Origin: Streptomyces sp. WP-1 | GTDB lineage: Bacteria > Actinomycetota > Actinomycetes > Streptomycetales > Streptomycetaceae | Reading direction: 5' to 3' | Assembly: GCF_030450125.1 (NCBI RefSeq) | Contig: NZ_CP123923.1 | Span: 6,081,001 to 6,145,000 of the forward strand | DNA: 64,000 nucleotides | Program-made: the position numbers and the translations under genes | Notes under the pieces: generated by a model | What the model was told of the DNA's origin: nothing | The model's input: only the letters and a program-made list of their open reading frames with translations | Databases searched by the model: none | In this document: positions 1 to 12,373 of the stretch, piece after piece | Position numbering within the stretch: position 1 is the first letter of the stretch | Layout of the letters: the number at the start of each line of letters is the position of its first letter

Positions 1-3278
<3,278 letters not shown>

Positions 3279-3282
<4 letters not shown>

Positions 3283-4787
3283 GCGGGCGCTCCCGGTGGG
3301 ATGAAGGGCAGTCCTTGCGGCGCGCCGGACTCGATGAGCCGCCACAGCGCGTCCGTGTCCGCGTGCTGTTCGATCAGATCGCCGAGCCGGTCCAGCTGCT
3401 CCTCGCGCAGCGCGGCGAAGGAGGTGTCCGGCGCGGGCACGAAGCGGCGGCCCGCGGCGGCGGCCACCTCGCGCAGGAAGGCCCGGCGGAAGCCGTCCGA
3501 CTCCAGTGAGCCGTGCCAGTGGGTGCCCCAGGTCGCGCCGACCCGGCAGCCGTCCAGGAAGGCTTCGCCTCCCGTGACGCGGGCGACGCCGTGGTGGATC
3601 TCGTACCCCTCGACCGGTTCGCCGAGGGCCCGGCCGGCGGGGCGGGTGAGGGTCTTCTCGCGGGCGAACCGCACCCGCACGGGCAGCAGTCCGAGGCCGG
3701 GGACCGCGCCGGCCCGCGACTCCACGTCGTCCTCGATGTGCTCGCCGAGGATCTGGAAGCCGCCGCAGATGCCGAGCACGGGCCGGTGCTCGGCGGCCCT
3801 GCGGGCGAGCGCGTCGGCGAGGCCGCGCTCGCGCAGCCACCGCAGCGCCCGGACGGTGCCCCGGGTGCCGGGGACGACGACCAGGTCGGCGTCGGCCAGC
3901 TCCTCCGGGCGGTCCACGAACCGCACCACGACGCCGGGTTCGGCGGCGAGCGCGTCCACGTCGGTGAAGTTGGACATCAGCGGGATCGCGCACACGGCGA
4001 CGCGCAGCACGTCCGCGCCGAGCGGGGGAGCGACGGCCGACTCCCGCACCGTGCCCCGCAGGGAGACGCGGAGGCCGTCCTCCTCGTCGATCCCGAGTCC
4101 GTGCCGGAACGGCAGCACGCCGTACGCCGGCCGCCCGGTGAGGCCCTTGAGCATGTCGAGGCCCGGCTCCAGCAGCGAGACGTCACCGCGGAACTTGTTC
4201 ACCAGGAACCCGGCGACCAGTTCCTGGTCCTCGGGGGAGAGCAGGGCGACGGTGCCGAAGAAGGAGGCGAAGACGCCGCCGCGGTCGATGTCGCCGACGA
4301 CGAGCACGGGCAGCCGGGCGCCGCGCGCGATCCCCATGTTGACGATGTCGGTGCGGCGCAGATTGATCTCGGCCGGGCTGCCCGCGCCCTCGCAGATCAC
4401 CGCGTCGTACTGCCCGCGCAGCTCGGCCAGGCAGTCCAGCACCGTGCCCAGCAGCCGCTGCCGGCGCCCGCCGTGGTAGCCGCGCGCGCTCATCTCGCCC
4501 ACCGGTTTGCCCAGCAGCACCACCTGGCTGCTCTGCTCGCCGCCCGGCTTGAGCAGCACGGGGTTCATCTGCGCGGTCGGCTCGATCCGGCACGCCTGGG
4601 CCTGCATGGCCTGCGCCCGGCCGATCTCGGCGCCCTCACGGGTGACGAAGGAGTTGAGGGACATGTTCTGCGCCTTGAACGGCGCGACCTTCACGCCCTG
4701 GCGCACCAGCCACCGGCAGATCCCGGCCGTCACGACGCTCTTGCCGGCGTCGGAGGTGGTGCCGGCGACGAGGAGACCACCGTTCAC
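3279..4787 (-). CDS. cobQ: Cobyric acid synthase (CobQ/CbiP)
   Basis: Glutamine-dependent amidotransferase that amidates the b, d, e and g carboxyls of adenosylcobyrinic a,c-diamide to give cobyric acid. It has 502 residues, normal for the family. The N-terminal dethiobiotin-synthetase-like ATPase starts [20 protein letters not shown]. The C-terminal GATase domain has the nucleophile Cys near residue 340 in [11 protein letters not shown] and a late His in THWHGSLES. The start is the GTG at 4787, because this gives the conserved N-terminus and a 4-bp GTGA overlap with cobD; the longer upstream reading is non-coding in character. The stop overlaps cobN. It is the second gene of the cob operon. 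Confidence 0.96.
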
Positions 4788-5737
4788 TTCCCGCGTCCCT
4801 TCGGTCCGTTGACGAAAAGGCGCGCGGCGAGTGTGGTGCCGAGCGCGAGCAGGCCGACGCGCCGGGAGAGCCGTACGGCCCGCCCGATGTCGGGGACTTG
4901 TACGGCCCGTCCGGCAGCGCCGTTGAGCACGGGCCGGTGTTCGACGCGGCCGCCGTAGGAGAGGGTGCCGCCCAGGCGGACGCCGAGGGCGCCCGCGAAG
5001 GACGCCTCCACGGGACCGGCGTTGGGGCTCGGATGGCGGCGGGCGTCCGCGCGCCAGGCCCGCAGGGCGCCGCGCGGATCGGGTCCGGCCGCGGCGGCGA
5101 GGACGGCGGTCAGCCGGGCCCCCGGCCAGCCGGCCACGTCGTCCAGGCGCGCGGACGCCCAGCCGAAGCGGCGGTACCGGGCGGACTTGTGACCCACCAT
5201 CGCGTCCAGGGTGTTGACGGCCCGGAAGCCCAGCAGCCCCGGCACCCCGGCGGCCGCGCCCCACACCAGGGCGCCCACGACCGCGTCGGAGGTGTTCTCG
5301 GCGACCGACTCGACCACGGCCCGTGCGATCCCGTCGGCGTCCAGCGCCTGCGGGTCCCGGCCGCACAGATGCGGCAGCCGGGCGCGGGCCGTCTCGATGT
5401 CCCCGGCCGTCAGGGCGGCCCCGATGGCCTCGGCCTCGCGGGCGAGGGAGGTGCCGCCGACGACGGCCCAGGCGGCCGCGGCGGTCAGGGCGGCGGAGGC
5501 GGCGGGGGAGGGGCGTACGACGTGTGCGGCCAGCGCTCCGAGCGCGACGGCGCCACCGGCGCACACGGTGGTGTGCAGGGTGCCCCAGCCGCGGTGGTCG
5601 TGCCACAACGCGCCCTCGACAGCGGCGGCCGCACGTCCGAACGCGGCGACCGGGTGCCCGCGGCGGGGATCGCCGAGGAGGAGGTCGCCGAGAAGTCCGG
5701 CGGCGGCGCCGTACGCGTAACTGCGATCGGCGGCCAT
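4784..5737 (-). CDS. cobD: Adenosylcobinamide-phosphate synthase (CobD/CbiB)
   Basis: Integral membrane enzyme that attaches aminopropanol (or its phosphate) to adenosylcobyric acid. It has 317 residues. The N-terminus has the family pattern [18 protein letters not shown], and the middle carries [19 protein letters not shown] and [13 protein letters not shown]. Several hydrophobic segments lie in the first half and at the C-terminus ([16 protein letters not shown]). It is the first structural gene of the leftward cob operon and overlaps cobQ by 4 bp. No good ribosome binding site precedes its ATG; a short ORF ends 4 nt upstream, which suggests coupled translation under riboswitch control. Confidence 0.95.
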   Translation of the reverse strand: MAADRSYAYGAAAGLLGDLLLGDPRRGHPVAAFGRAAAAVEGALWHDHRGWGTLHTTVCAGGAVALGALAAHVVRPSPAASAALTAAAAWAVVGGTSLAREAEAIGAALTAGDIETARARLPHLCGRDPQALDADGIARAVVESVAENTSDAVVGALVWGAAAGVPGLLGFRAVNTLDAMVGHKSARYRRFGWASARLDDVAGWPGARLTAVLAAAAGPDPRGALRAWRADARRHPSPNAGPVEASFAGALGVRLGGTLSYGGRVEHRPVLNGAAGRAVQVPDIGRAVRLSRRVGLLALGTTLAARLFVNGPKGRGK

Positions 5738-5741
5738 CGGC

Positions 5742-5801
5742 TCAGTCGGCCGTGGTCACCGTGGCGGTGGTCCTGGTACTGGTCCTTCGGCAGCCGGGCA
5801 T
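5742..5801 (-). CDS. Possible 19-codon leader ORF upstream of cobD
   Basis: An ATG at 5801 opens a 19-codon frame (MPGCRRTSTRTTATVTTAD) ending in TGA at 5742-5744, 4 nt before the cobD ATG. A GAGG motif lies about 8 nt upstream of this ATG, in the stretch just after the B12 box, whereas cobD itself lacks a clear ribosome binding site. The arrangement suggests that the riboswitch controls the leader ORF and cobD follows by coupling. The peptide is Thr/Arg-rich and resembles nothing I know. It could be chance. Confidence 0.35.
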   Translation of the reverse strand: MPGCRRTSTRTTATVTTAD

Positions 5802-5847
5802 GGCGATGTGTCCTCACTCAGGGTGTCCGCGCCCTGGTTCGACGTGA

Positions 5848-6010
5848 TCGGCGGCGAGAGTTCCTGGCTACCCGGGGAGTTCTTCCCCGGTGACAGTGGC
5901 GGGACCGCGCCGGATTCGCACCGGCTTCCTCTCCTGCTGCCGTACATGGCGTGGGCAGTCCACCACGCCCCCGGAACGGCCGTCAACTTGCCGTTGACCT
6001 GCGGGAGTGT
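5848..6010 (-). promoter_or_regulatory. Cobalamin riboswitch upstream of cobD
   Basis: Read on the minus strand, the region has the conserved cobalamin riboswitch core: GGAAGCCGGTGCGAATCCGG, then CGCGGTCCCGCCACTGT, a CCGGGG/CCCCGG stem, and the B12 box AGCCAGGAACTCTCGCC at about 5853-5870. It lies about 110 nt upstream of cobD, so adenosylcobalamin should repress the cob operon. Near its 5' end an inverted repeat (GTCAAC/GTTGAC, 5982-5998) may belong to a peripheral stem. Exact ends are estimated. Confidence 0.9.
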
Positions 6011-6050
6011 GCAGATTCCCACACCACGAGGGGTGGCCGGGCACGCGAGA

Positions 6051-6082
6051 GGCTCCCCTGCCGCGGGCGGCGGAGGGGAGCC
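6051..6082 (-). terminator. Hairpin terminator downstream of the pit operon
   Basis: Perfect 9-bp inverted repeat GGCTCCCCT / AGGGGAGCC with a 14-nt GC loop, about 40 nt after the stop of the small membrane protein gene. It separates that transcript from the riboswitch-led cob operon. There is no U-run, as is usual in Streptomyces. Confidence 0.6.
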
Positions 6083-6120
6083 TTCGGGAAACTGCCGGGA
6101 CCCGGGACCGGGCCCCGGGC

Positions 6121-6348
6121 TCAGGACTTGGAGACGATGAGGAGGATGCCGTACGCCACCGCCGCCGCGCAGGCCGCGAAGCAGACGTAGGCGCCGGTGA
6201 CGGCGAGCGTGGCGGAGCCGCCCTCGGCCGCGGCCTTCTCGCGCCGGGCCAGGCCGTTGACGCCGAGGGTGAACAGGACCACCAGGCCGACGGTGAACGC
6301 GAGGCTGACGCCGAAGACGGAGCCGATGGCCGCCCAGTCGATCTTCAT
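6121..6348 (-). CDS. Small membrane protein downstream of the phosphate transporter
   Basis: A 75-residue protein with two predicted membrane segments: residues about 8-32 (IGSVFGVSLAFTVGLVVLFT and following) and about 46-70 (LAVTGAYVCFAACAAAVAYG and following), joined by a charged loop ARREKAAAEGG. It starts 32 bp after the pit stop on the same strand, so the two are probably cotranscribed. A small partner in this position is familiar from other Streptomyces pit loci, but no function is established. An accessory role in phosphate uptake is inference from position. Confidence 0.8.
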   Translation of the reverse strand: MKIDWAAIGSVFGVSLAFTVGLVVLFTLGVNGLARREKAAAEGGSATLAVTGAYVCFAACAAAVAYGILLIVSKS

Positions 6349-6380
6349 GGGGTTGCTTCCTTGGTGAACGGGGCTCGGGG

Positions 6381-7649
6381 TCAGACGGTGGCGGCCGGCG
6401 GGGCCGCGGCGGCGGGGGCCGCCGGTCCGGCGGCCGGGGCCTGTGCGGGGGCCGGGATGGTGGCCGTGAGGTCCTCGGTGATCGTGCCGGCGGGCGGGGG
6501 GCTCACCGCGGCGATGGCGGTGGTCACCACGCCGGAGGGCTCCGCGGCCGGGTCGGCGACCACATTGGTGTGGTCGATGACCTCGCGCCGGGACAGCTTG
6601 TAGATCCAGGCGCTCGCGGCGACCAGGAAGACGGCGACCGCCGCGGTGCCCCCGTCACCGAGTTCGGTGACGGCCTCGGCGCCCGCGCCGACCAGCGCGG
6701 CGGCCGGCAGGGTGAGCACCCAGGCGACGGCCATCCGGGTCGCGGTGGACCAGCGGACCACACCGCCCTTGCGGCCGAGACCCGAGCCCATCACCGCGCC
6801 GGAGACGACATGGGTGGTGGAGAGGGAGAAGCCGAGGTGGGAGGAGGCCAGGATGGCGGTCGCGGCGCTGGTCTGCGCGGCGAAGCCCTGCCGGGGCTCC
6901 AGATCGGTCAGGCCCGTGCCCATGGTGCGGATGATGCGCCAGCCGCCGATGTAGGTGCCGAGCGCGATGGCGAGGCCCGCGGAGAGGATCACCCAGGTGG
7001 GAGGGTTGGAGCCGGGGGCGATGGCGCCGCCCGCGATCAGCGCGAGGGTGATGATGCCCATCGTCTTCTGCGCGTCGTTGGTGCCGTGCGCGAGGGAGAC
7101 CAGCGCGGCGGAGGCGACCTGGCCGACGCGGAAGCCCTTGCGGGTGGCCTCGCCCTCGGTCCTGGTGCCGGCGCCGTAGGAGAGCCGGGTGGCCACCAGC
7201 GCGGCGATCCCCGCCACGACCGGCGCGGCGACCGCGGGCAGCAGCACCTTGGTGACCAGGACCCCGCCGTGCACGGCGCCGAATCCGGCGGAGGCGACGG
7301 CGGCGCCGATCAGACCGCCCATCAGGGCGTGCGAGGAACTGGAGGGCAGGCCCACCAGCCAGGTCAGCAGGTTCCAGAGGATCGCGCCGACCAGGGCGGC
7401 GAAGATGACCTCGGGGCGGATGCCGCTCTCGTCGACGAGTCCCTTGGAGATCGTGTTGGCGACCTCCACGGAGAGGAAGGCGCCCACCAGGTTGAGGGTG
7501 GCGGACATGGCTACCGCGAGCTTCGGCTTCATCGCGCCGGTGGAGATGGTGGTGGCCATCGCGTTCGCGGTGTCGTGGAAACCGTTCGTGAAATCAAACG
7601 CGAGTGCGGTGACCACCACAATCGCGAGGATCAGCGAGAAGCTTTCCAT
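6381..7649 (-). CDS. pitH2: PiT-family low-affinity inorganic phosphate transporter
   Basis: A 422-residue integral membrane phosphate/cation symporter. Both PiT signature repeats are present: FDFTNGFHDTANAMATTIST near residue 20 and SLAHGTNDAQKTMGIITLAL near residue 185. Many hydrophobic helices follow the usual 10-12 TM layout. The C-terminus is an Ala/Pro-rich tail after residue about 370. The N-terminus MESFSLILAIVVVTALAFDF matches the Streptomyces PitH2 type, so the symbol is given by resemblance. The start lies only 12 bp after the lysozyme stop, so read-through from that gene is possible. It is cotranscribed with the small membrane gene below it. Confidence 0.92.
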   Translation of the reverse strand: MESFSLILAIVVVTALAFDFTNGFHDTANAMATTISTGAMKPKLAVAMSATLNLVGAFLSVEVANTISKGLVDESGIRPEVIFAALVGAILWNLLTWLVGLPSSSSHALMGGLIGAAVASAGFGAVHGGVLVTKVLLPAVAAPVVAGIAALVATRLSYGAGTRTEGEATRKGFRVGQVASAALVSLAHGTNDAQKTMGIITLALIAGGAIAPGSNPPTWVILSAGLAIALGTYIGGWRIIRTMGTGLTDLEPRQGFAAQTSAATAILASSHLGFSLSTTHVVSGAVMGSGLGRKGGVVRWSTATRMAVAWVLTLPAAALVGAGAEAVTELGDGGTAAVAVFLVAASAWIYKLSRREVIDHTNVVADPAAEPSGVVTTAIAAVSPPPAGTITEDLTATIPAPAQAPAAGPAAPAAAAPPAATV

Positions 7650-7661
7650 TTACCCAGACAA

Positions 7662-8558
7662 TCATTCGAGGTCGTTGTCCGGATGAACGTAGGCAACCTG
7701 GGTGAACGGAAGATGAACTGGGGCGGGCAGGGTGGTGTCCGCGTCGGGGGTATGAGGCTCCGCTTCCGCTTCCGGAACCCCCGGTGCCCGTGCACCGCTT
7801 GGGTCGCCGGCCGTGGCGAAGGTCCGCAGCCTGCTGGAGCTGCCGTTGAAGAGATTCTGGTCACCCGGCAGCCGGCCGGAGGTGGCGTGCTGCCAGAAGG
7901 TCCAGTACTGCCAGCCGCCCGGCAGCCTGCCCGGGTCCGAGGAGCCGTGGCGGGCGACCCACAGGGGGTGGCGGGAGGCGAAGGCGTGGCTGTCGCCGGT
8001 GCACTGCCTCCACCAGTGGGCCGTGGTGTAGATCACGGGACGGCGGCCGGTCTCGCGGGCGATCTCGTCGCTGAACGACCAGATCCAGGCCGTCATGCGC
8101 TTCCAGCCCAGCCTGTAGCAGGGGTGCTTCGCACTGTACGGGTTGTACTCGATGTCCAGCGCGGGCGGCAGCGTCCAGCCGTCGGGCCGCCAGTCCCCGC
8201 CGTGCGCCACGAAGTACCGGGCCTGCGTGGCGCCGGAGGACTCGTCGGGCAGCGCGAAGTGGTAGGCGCCGCGGATCAGTCCCGCGTCGCGGGCGCCGTC
8301 GTACTGCTGGTGGAAATAGGGGTTGCGGTAGCCCGTGGACTCGGTCGCCTTGACGTAGACGAAGCGCGCCCCGCGGGCCCGCGCGGCCGGCCAGTCCACC
8401 GTCTTCTGGTGGGACGACACGTCGTGCCCCCTGGGCAGGCTCGCGACCCGCTCCGGGGGGCCGGCCGCGGCGGTGGCGGCGCAGGTGAGGGTGAGGGCCG
8501 CGGTGGTCGCGGCGAGGGCACCGGCGCGGCGGCGGAGGTGGGTGCGGTGACGGGCCAT
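7662..8558 (-). CDS. Secreted GH25 lysozyme (1,4-beta-N-acetylmuramidase)
   Basis: Cleaves the MurNAc-GlcNAc bond of peptidoglycan outside the cell. The protein has 298 residues from the ATG at 8558, which follows a GGGGAG ribosome binding site and gives a proper signal peptide: RHRTHLRRR, a hydrophobic core, and a cut near AATAAAG. The GH25 fold shows GHDVSSHQKTVDW near residue 45, KATES near 72 and the catalytic pair LDIEYNPY near 132. The tail after residue about 255 is Pro/Glu/His-rich and probably disordered. An upstream in-frame ATG at 8621 would spoil the signal peptide. Confidence 0.9.
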   Translation of the reverse strand: MARHRTHLRRRAGALAATTAALTLTCAATAAAGPPERVASLPRGHDVSSHQKTVDWPAARARGARFVYVKATESTGYRNPYFHQQYDGARDAGLIRGAYHFALPDESSGATQARYFVAHGGDWRPDGWTLPPALDIEYNPYSAKHPCYRLGWKRMTAWIWSFSDEIARETGRRPVIYTTAHWWRQCTGDSHAFASRHPLWVARHGSSDPGRLPGGWQYWTFWQHATSGRLPGDQNLFNGSSSRLRTFATAGDPSGARAPGVPEAEAEPHTPDADTTLPAPVHLPFTQVAYVHPDNDLE

Positions 8559-8754
8559 GAGCCGGCTCCCCGGGGGTGACGGACGACCAGGTCGCCCGGA
8601 GGGCAAGGAGCGCTCATTCAAGGGCCGGTGATCATTGAATCAGTGGAGATTCTTAGCGTTTGGCCGGATGTACACCCTTTTGGGGGTGCGGGAGTTCGGT
8701 CGGAAGTGCGGCGACCGGCCACCTGGTGTACAAGCGGCTGGCAGGATCGCGGGC

Positions 8755-9435
8755 ATGACCTCCAAGCTGCGGGAGACGGGCCAGGAAGTGCGCGAGGAAG
8801 CGGCCGGGACATGGGCGGCGCTGGTGGCGACGGCGCGGCGGAGCGTCGCCGACGGGCTGGTCGTCGGCACCTCCGGCAATGTCTCCGCGCGCGTCGGGGA
8901 CGTGGTGCTGGTCACCCCGTCGGGCGTGCCCTACGACCGGCTCACCCCGGACGACATCACCGGCGTGGACCTCACCGGCCGTCAGGTGCTCGGGACACTG
9001 GTGCCGACCAGCGAACTGCCCATGCACCTCGCCGTCTACCGCACCACCGACGCCCGCGCGATCGTCCACACCCACGCCGTGCACGCCACCGCGGTCTCCA
9101 CGCTGGTGCCCGAGCTGCCGCTGGTGCACTACATGGCCGCCGCCCTCGGCGGACCGGTGCGCGTCGCGCCGTACGCCGCCTACGGCACCGACGAACTGGC
9201 CGCGCACATGCTCCAGGCCCTCGCCGGCCGCTCCGGCTGCCTCCTCCAGAACCACGGCACCCTCACCCACGGCGCCACCCTCGACCAGGCGTACGACCGC
9301 ACCGCCCAGCTGGAGTGGATGTGCCGCCTCTGGCTGACCGCCTCCTCGGTGCCGGGCCTGACCCCGTCTCTGCTGACGGAGGCACAACTCGCCGAAGTCG
9401 GGGAACGCCTGAAGGGATACGGCCAACGGAGGTGA
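8755..9435 (+). CDS. Class II aldolase (L-fuculose-phosphate aldolase type)
   Basis: A 226-residue zinc-dependent class II aldolase/adducin-family protein. The phosphate-binding start GTSGNVSAR, the catalytic Glu in TSELPMHLAVY, the zinc His pair in IVHTHAVHA and the third His in LQNHGTLTHG are all visible. It probably splits a sugar 1-phosphate such as fuculose-1-phosphate, or acts in methylthioribulose-type salvage; the substrate cannot be told. The ATG at 8755 is preferred to 8635 because the conserved domain starts soon after it. It is divergent from the lysozyme. Confidence 0.88.
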   Translation: MTSKLRETGQEVREEAAGTWAALVATARRSVADGLVVGTSGNVSARVGDVVLVTPSGVPYDRLTPDDITGVDLTGRQVLGTLVPTSELPMHLAVYRTTDARAIVHTHAVHATAVSTLVPELPLVHYMAAALGGPVRVAPYAAYGTDELAAHMLQALAGRSGCLLQNHGTLTHGATLDQAYDRTAQLEWMCRLWLTASSVPGLTPSLLTEAQLAEVGERLKGYGQRR

Positions 9436-9585
9436 CCCGTGTCCCGCAGCTTTTCGATCAGCTCCCCGATCAGTTCCCCGATCCGCGACCTGGCCTCGCT
9501 CCTTAACCTCTCGCCCCCTTCACCCCCCTCACCCCGCCCCGCCTCTCCGCTGGCCGGGCACCGCACCCCCCGTGACACTGGTGCC

Positions 9586-10713
9586 GTGCGCCCCCTCAAA
9601 GCGACCGCCGCCGCGGTCACCGCCGTCGTGGCCGCCGGACTAGCATCCGTGGCCGCCGGGCGGCTCGCCAGTGATGTCGCGCTGAAGGCCAGCGGCGGCC
9701 GGCCGCTGCCCACCGAGCCCCGGCTCACCGTGCACGGCACCGCGGCCGGCCAGATCACGCTCACCCGGGACCTGGCCGCGCTGCGCCCCGGTCTCTACGG
9801 CCTCGCGGGCGACGGCTCGCACGCGGTCGTGGGGCCCGTCCTGGACACGGCACGGCACACCGCCGACACCGTCGTGCGCCGCCTGGACGGCGTGACCCAC
9901 GGCACCCTCGCGCCCGGCGACTCCGTCTGGCTCACCCCCAACCTGTACGTCGGCAACCCGCGCACCGCGCTCGGCCTCGACCACGCCGACGTGGACGTGC
10001 CCGGCGAACTCGGCGCGCTGCCCGCCTGGTTCCTGCCCGGCGACCGGCACACCTGGGTGATCGCCGTGCACGGCCTGGGCACCACCCGCGAGCACGCCAT
10101 GAACGTCATGCGCTTCCTGGTCGCCCGCAGGCTTCCGGTGCTGGCCCTCGCCCACCGCGGCGACCTCGGCGCGCCCCGCCCCGCGGACGGCCTGAACCAC
10201 CTCGGCGAGACCGAGTGGCGGGACGTGGACGCGGCGATCCGCTACGCCGTGCGCCACGGCGCCCGCCGCGTCGTCCTGCTGGGCTGGTCCACCGGCGCCA
10301 CCATGGCGCTGCGCGCCGCCGAGCACTCCGCCGTGCGCGAGCACATCGCCGGGCTGATCCTCGACTCGCCGGTGCTCAGTTGGGAGGCCACGCTGCGCGC
10401 CCTCGCCCGCGCCCGGCACACCCCCGCCCCGCTGCTGCCGCTCGCGGTCCGCGCCGCCCAGGGCCGCGCCGGACTGCACGCCGACCGGGTCGCCGAGATC
10501 ACCGACCCCGACCGGCTCGCCGTGCCCACCCTGATCATCCACGGGCCCGGCGACCGGGTCGCCCCCTGGGAGTTCTCCCGGCTGCTCGCCGCCCGCCGCC
10601 CCGACCGTGTCGCCCTGCACACCGTGCCGAACGCCCCGCACGCGGCGATGTGGAACCCGGACCCCCCGGCGTACGAGGAACGGCTGCGGCGCTTCCTGAC
10701 CCCACTGATGTGA
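9586..10713 (+). CDS. Membrane-anchored alpha/beta hydrolase
   Basis: A serine hydrolase with the nucleophile elbow GWSTGATMA (Ser near residue 232), an oxyanion segment VIAVHGLGTTREHAMNV, an acid in IIHGPGDRVAPWE and a catalytic His in PNAPHAAMWNP. A hydrophobic N-terminal segment (ATAAAVTAVVAAGLASVAAG) suggests membrane anchoring or export. The substrate is unknown. The start is uncertain. A GTG at 9439 has a good GGAGG ribosome binding site, but the resulting 49-residue extension is Ser/Pro low-complexity, so the GTG at 9586 (375 residues) is preferred. It follows the aldolase by a short gap. Confidence 0.85.
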   Translation: MRPLKATAAAVTAVVAAGLASVAAGRLASDVALKASGGRPLPTEPRLTVHGTAAGQITLTRDLAALRPGLYGLAGDGSHAVVGPVLDTARHTADTVVRRLDGVTHGTLAPGDSVWLTPNLYVGNPRTALGLDHADVDVPGELGALPAWFLPGDRHTWVIAVHGLGTTREHAMNVMRFLVARRLPVLALAHRGDLGAPRPADGLNHLGETEWRDVDAAIRYAVRHGARRVVLLGWSTGATMALRAAEHSAVREHIAGLILDSPVLSWEATLRALARARHTPAPLLPLAVRAAQGRAGLHADRVAEITDPDRLAVPTLIIHGPGDRVAPWEFSRLLAARRPDRVALHTVPNAPHAAMWNPDPPAYEERLRRFLTPLM

Positions 10714-10715
10714 CG

Positions 10716-10744
10716 GCGCGCGCCGGGTCGCACCGGGCGCGCGC
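10716..10744 (+). terminator. Hairpin after the alpha/beta hydrolase gene
   Basis: A 9-bp inverted repeat GCGCGCGCC / GGCGCGCGC with an 11-nt loop begins 2 nt after the stop codon. No U-run follows. Confidence 0.5.
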
Positions 10745-10894
10745 GGGAACGGCCGGGGTCCTTCCGGTTGTGATCGCGCGGTTGGCCGGAACATGCCCCC
10801 CGACCCCCTGTGGAGCCCGGTGCGTTGGCCAGCCCCGTCGCCCGCCGTGACATTCCGTTTGGGTTTTCGGACCGTCAACCGGAAGACTGCCCCT

Positions 10895-12316
10895 GTGACG
10901 TCCCGTATCCCGCGCGACTCCAGGCTCCGACTCGTCCGACCTCGACCCCTGGCCGCCGCCCCCGCAGCTGTGAACCAGCGGCCCACGCGCCGCCCCGCAC
11001 CCCGGCCGCCGGAGGGCACCCCCGCGCCCGCCGAGCTGGCCAAAATGGCCCGCGCCGGGCTGGCCGGCGCGGTCCGCGTCGCCCGCTGGGCGGACAACGC
11101 CCTGGGCCCCGGCCGCGACGCCGCCACCGCCGACGGCAAGGCCACCCTCTCCGCCGCCACCGCGGACCGCGCGGCCGCCGACCTCGGGCTCACCCCCGAG
11201 CAGATCCGCGCCGACTGGGACACCGCACGCCTGGCCGGACTGGTCGAGGTGCACGGTGACAGCGCGCGCCCCGGCTGGCGGCTGCGCGCCTGGGACCGGG
11301 ACGACAGCGCCGTGCTGCGCGGCTGGGTCGCCCTCTTCGACGCCTGGTCGCTCGCCCTGCCCGAACCCGAGGGACACGAGCCGGCCGCCGTCGCGGAGGC
11401 CGTCTCCGCCATGCCGCAGGTGCTCTCCTTCCTCCAGCTGTCCGCCGGACCCGTCCCGGTCGAACAGCTGCTCGACCTGCTCCAGCAGCGGGTCACCGAA
11501 CTGCGCACCGAACGCTGCGAGGTCTCCTACGGGCCCGGCACCGAGCCCCCCGTCGAGGCCGCCGCCGAGCCCGCCGGGACCCCGGACACCCCGCCCGCCT
11601 CCCTCGCGCCGCTCCTCGACTGGGCGCTGGCGGCCCTCGCGTCCGTCGGCGCCCTCACCTGCGGCGGCGGGCAGGCCACCCTCACCCCGCTGGGCAGCTG
11701 GGCGGTGTGGGTCAAGCTGGAGCAGATCTGCGTGGCCGCGCAGAGCCCCGCCGGCAACATCGAGCAGTCCGCCGAGGACATGCTGCGCGGCTGCGCCCAG
11801 CTGCGCCCCAACGCGGCCCGCGCCGAGTACCGGGCCTGGCTCGCCGCCCGCACCGTCGGCAGCGCCGTCAGCGAGCTGATCGACGCCGCGCGGGGCGAGG
11901 ACGCTTTGCTGCGCGGGCTGGCCTTCGAGGCGCTGCGCGTGGTCGGCGCCCCCGCCGAGCCCGAGGTGCGCGCGGTGGTGGACGAGCCGACGCTGCGGCC
12001 GTACGCCCTGCTGTGGCTCGCCGAGCACGACGGTCTCGACCCGGAGGACGCCCACGAGGTGCTCACCCGCGAGGAGGCCACCTGGCTCTGGGTGGACACC
12101 GCCGCGGCCGTCGCCGACCACGGCGAGGCGCCGATGCTGGTACGGCACCTGGAGTCCGCGGTGCAGCCCACCGTGCCCCGGCTGCTCGACGAGGTCCGCG
12201 CCGTCGGCCACCCGCGCACCGTGCAGGTCCTGGTCGCCCTCGCCGCCGCCCATCCCGACCCGGCCCTCGCCAAGGCCGTGCGCCGGGCCGCGTTCCAGGT
12301 GCACACCGGCGGCTGA
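10895..12316 (+). CDS. Conserved Streptomyces protein of unknown function
   Basis: A 473-residue soluble protein from the GTG at 10895; upstream sequence in this frame is not protein-like. The N-terminal 45 residues are Arg/Pro/Ala-rich. Residues about 45-130 resemble a winged-helix DNA-binding arrangement (TADRAAADLGLTPEQIRADW, then ARLAGLVEVHG). The C-terminal third (LAFEALRVVGAPAEPEVRA, LVALAAAHPDPALAKAVRRA) is made of Ala/Leu helices in a HEAT-like pattern. There are no membrane segments and no catalytic motif that I recognise. It is a conserved core gene in this region of Streptomyces genomes, as far as I recall. No function is proposed. Confidence 0.8.
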   Translation: MTSRIPRDSRLRLVRPRPLAAAPAAVNQRPTRRPAPRPPEGTPAPAELAKMARAGLAGAVRVARWADNALGPGRDAATADGKATLSAATADRAAADLGLTPEQIRADWDTARLAGLVEVHGDSARPGWRLRAWDRDDSAVLRGWVALFDAWSLALPEPEGHEPAAVAEAVSAMPQVLSFLQLSAGPVPVEQLLDLLQQRVTELRTERCEVSYGPGTEPPVEAAAEPAGTPDTPPASLAPLLDWALAALASVGALTCGGGQATLTPLGSWAVWVKLEQICVAAQSPAGNIEQSAEDMLRGCAQLRPNAARAEYRAWLAARTVGSAVSELIDAARGEDALLRGLAFEALRVVGAPAEPEVRAVVDEPTLRPYALLWLAEHDGLDPEDAHEVLTREEATWLWVDTAAAVADHGEAPMLVRHLESAVQPTVPRLLDEVRAVGHPRTVQVLVALAAAHPDPALAKAVRRAAFQVHTGG

Positions 12317-12373
12317 GGGGGTGCGCCGGCGACTCCGGCGGGTGTGCGGGTCCGCGCGCCCGCCGGGGACGGC

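Noticed and set aside
5756..6022. 88-codon minus-strand ORF across the riboswitch
   Set aside because: It covers exactly the conserved RNA core, so the reading is a by-product of the riboswitch sequence.
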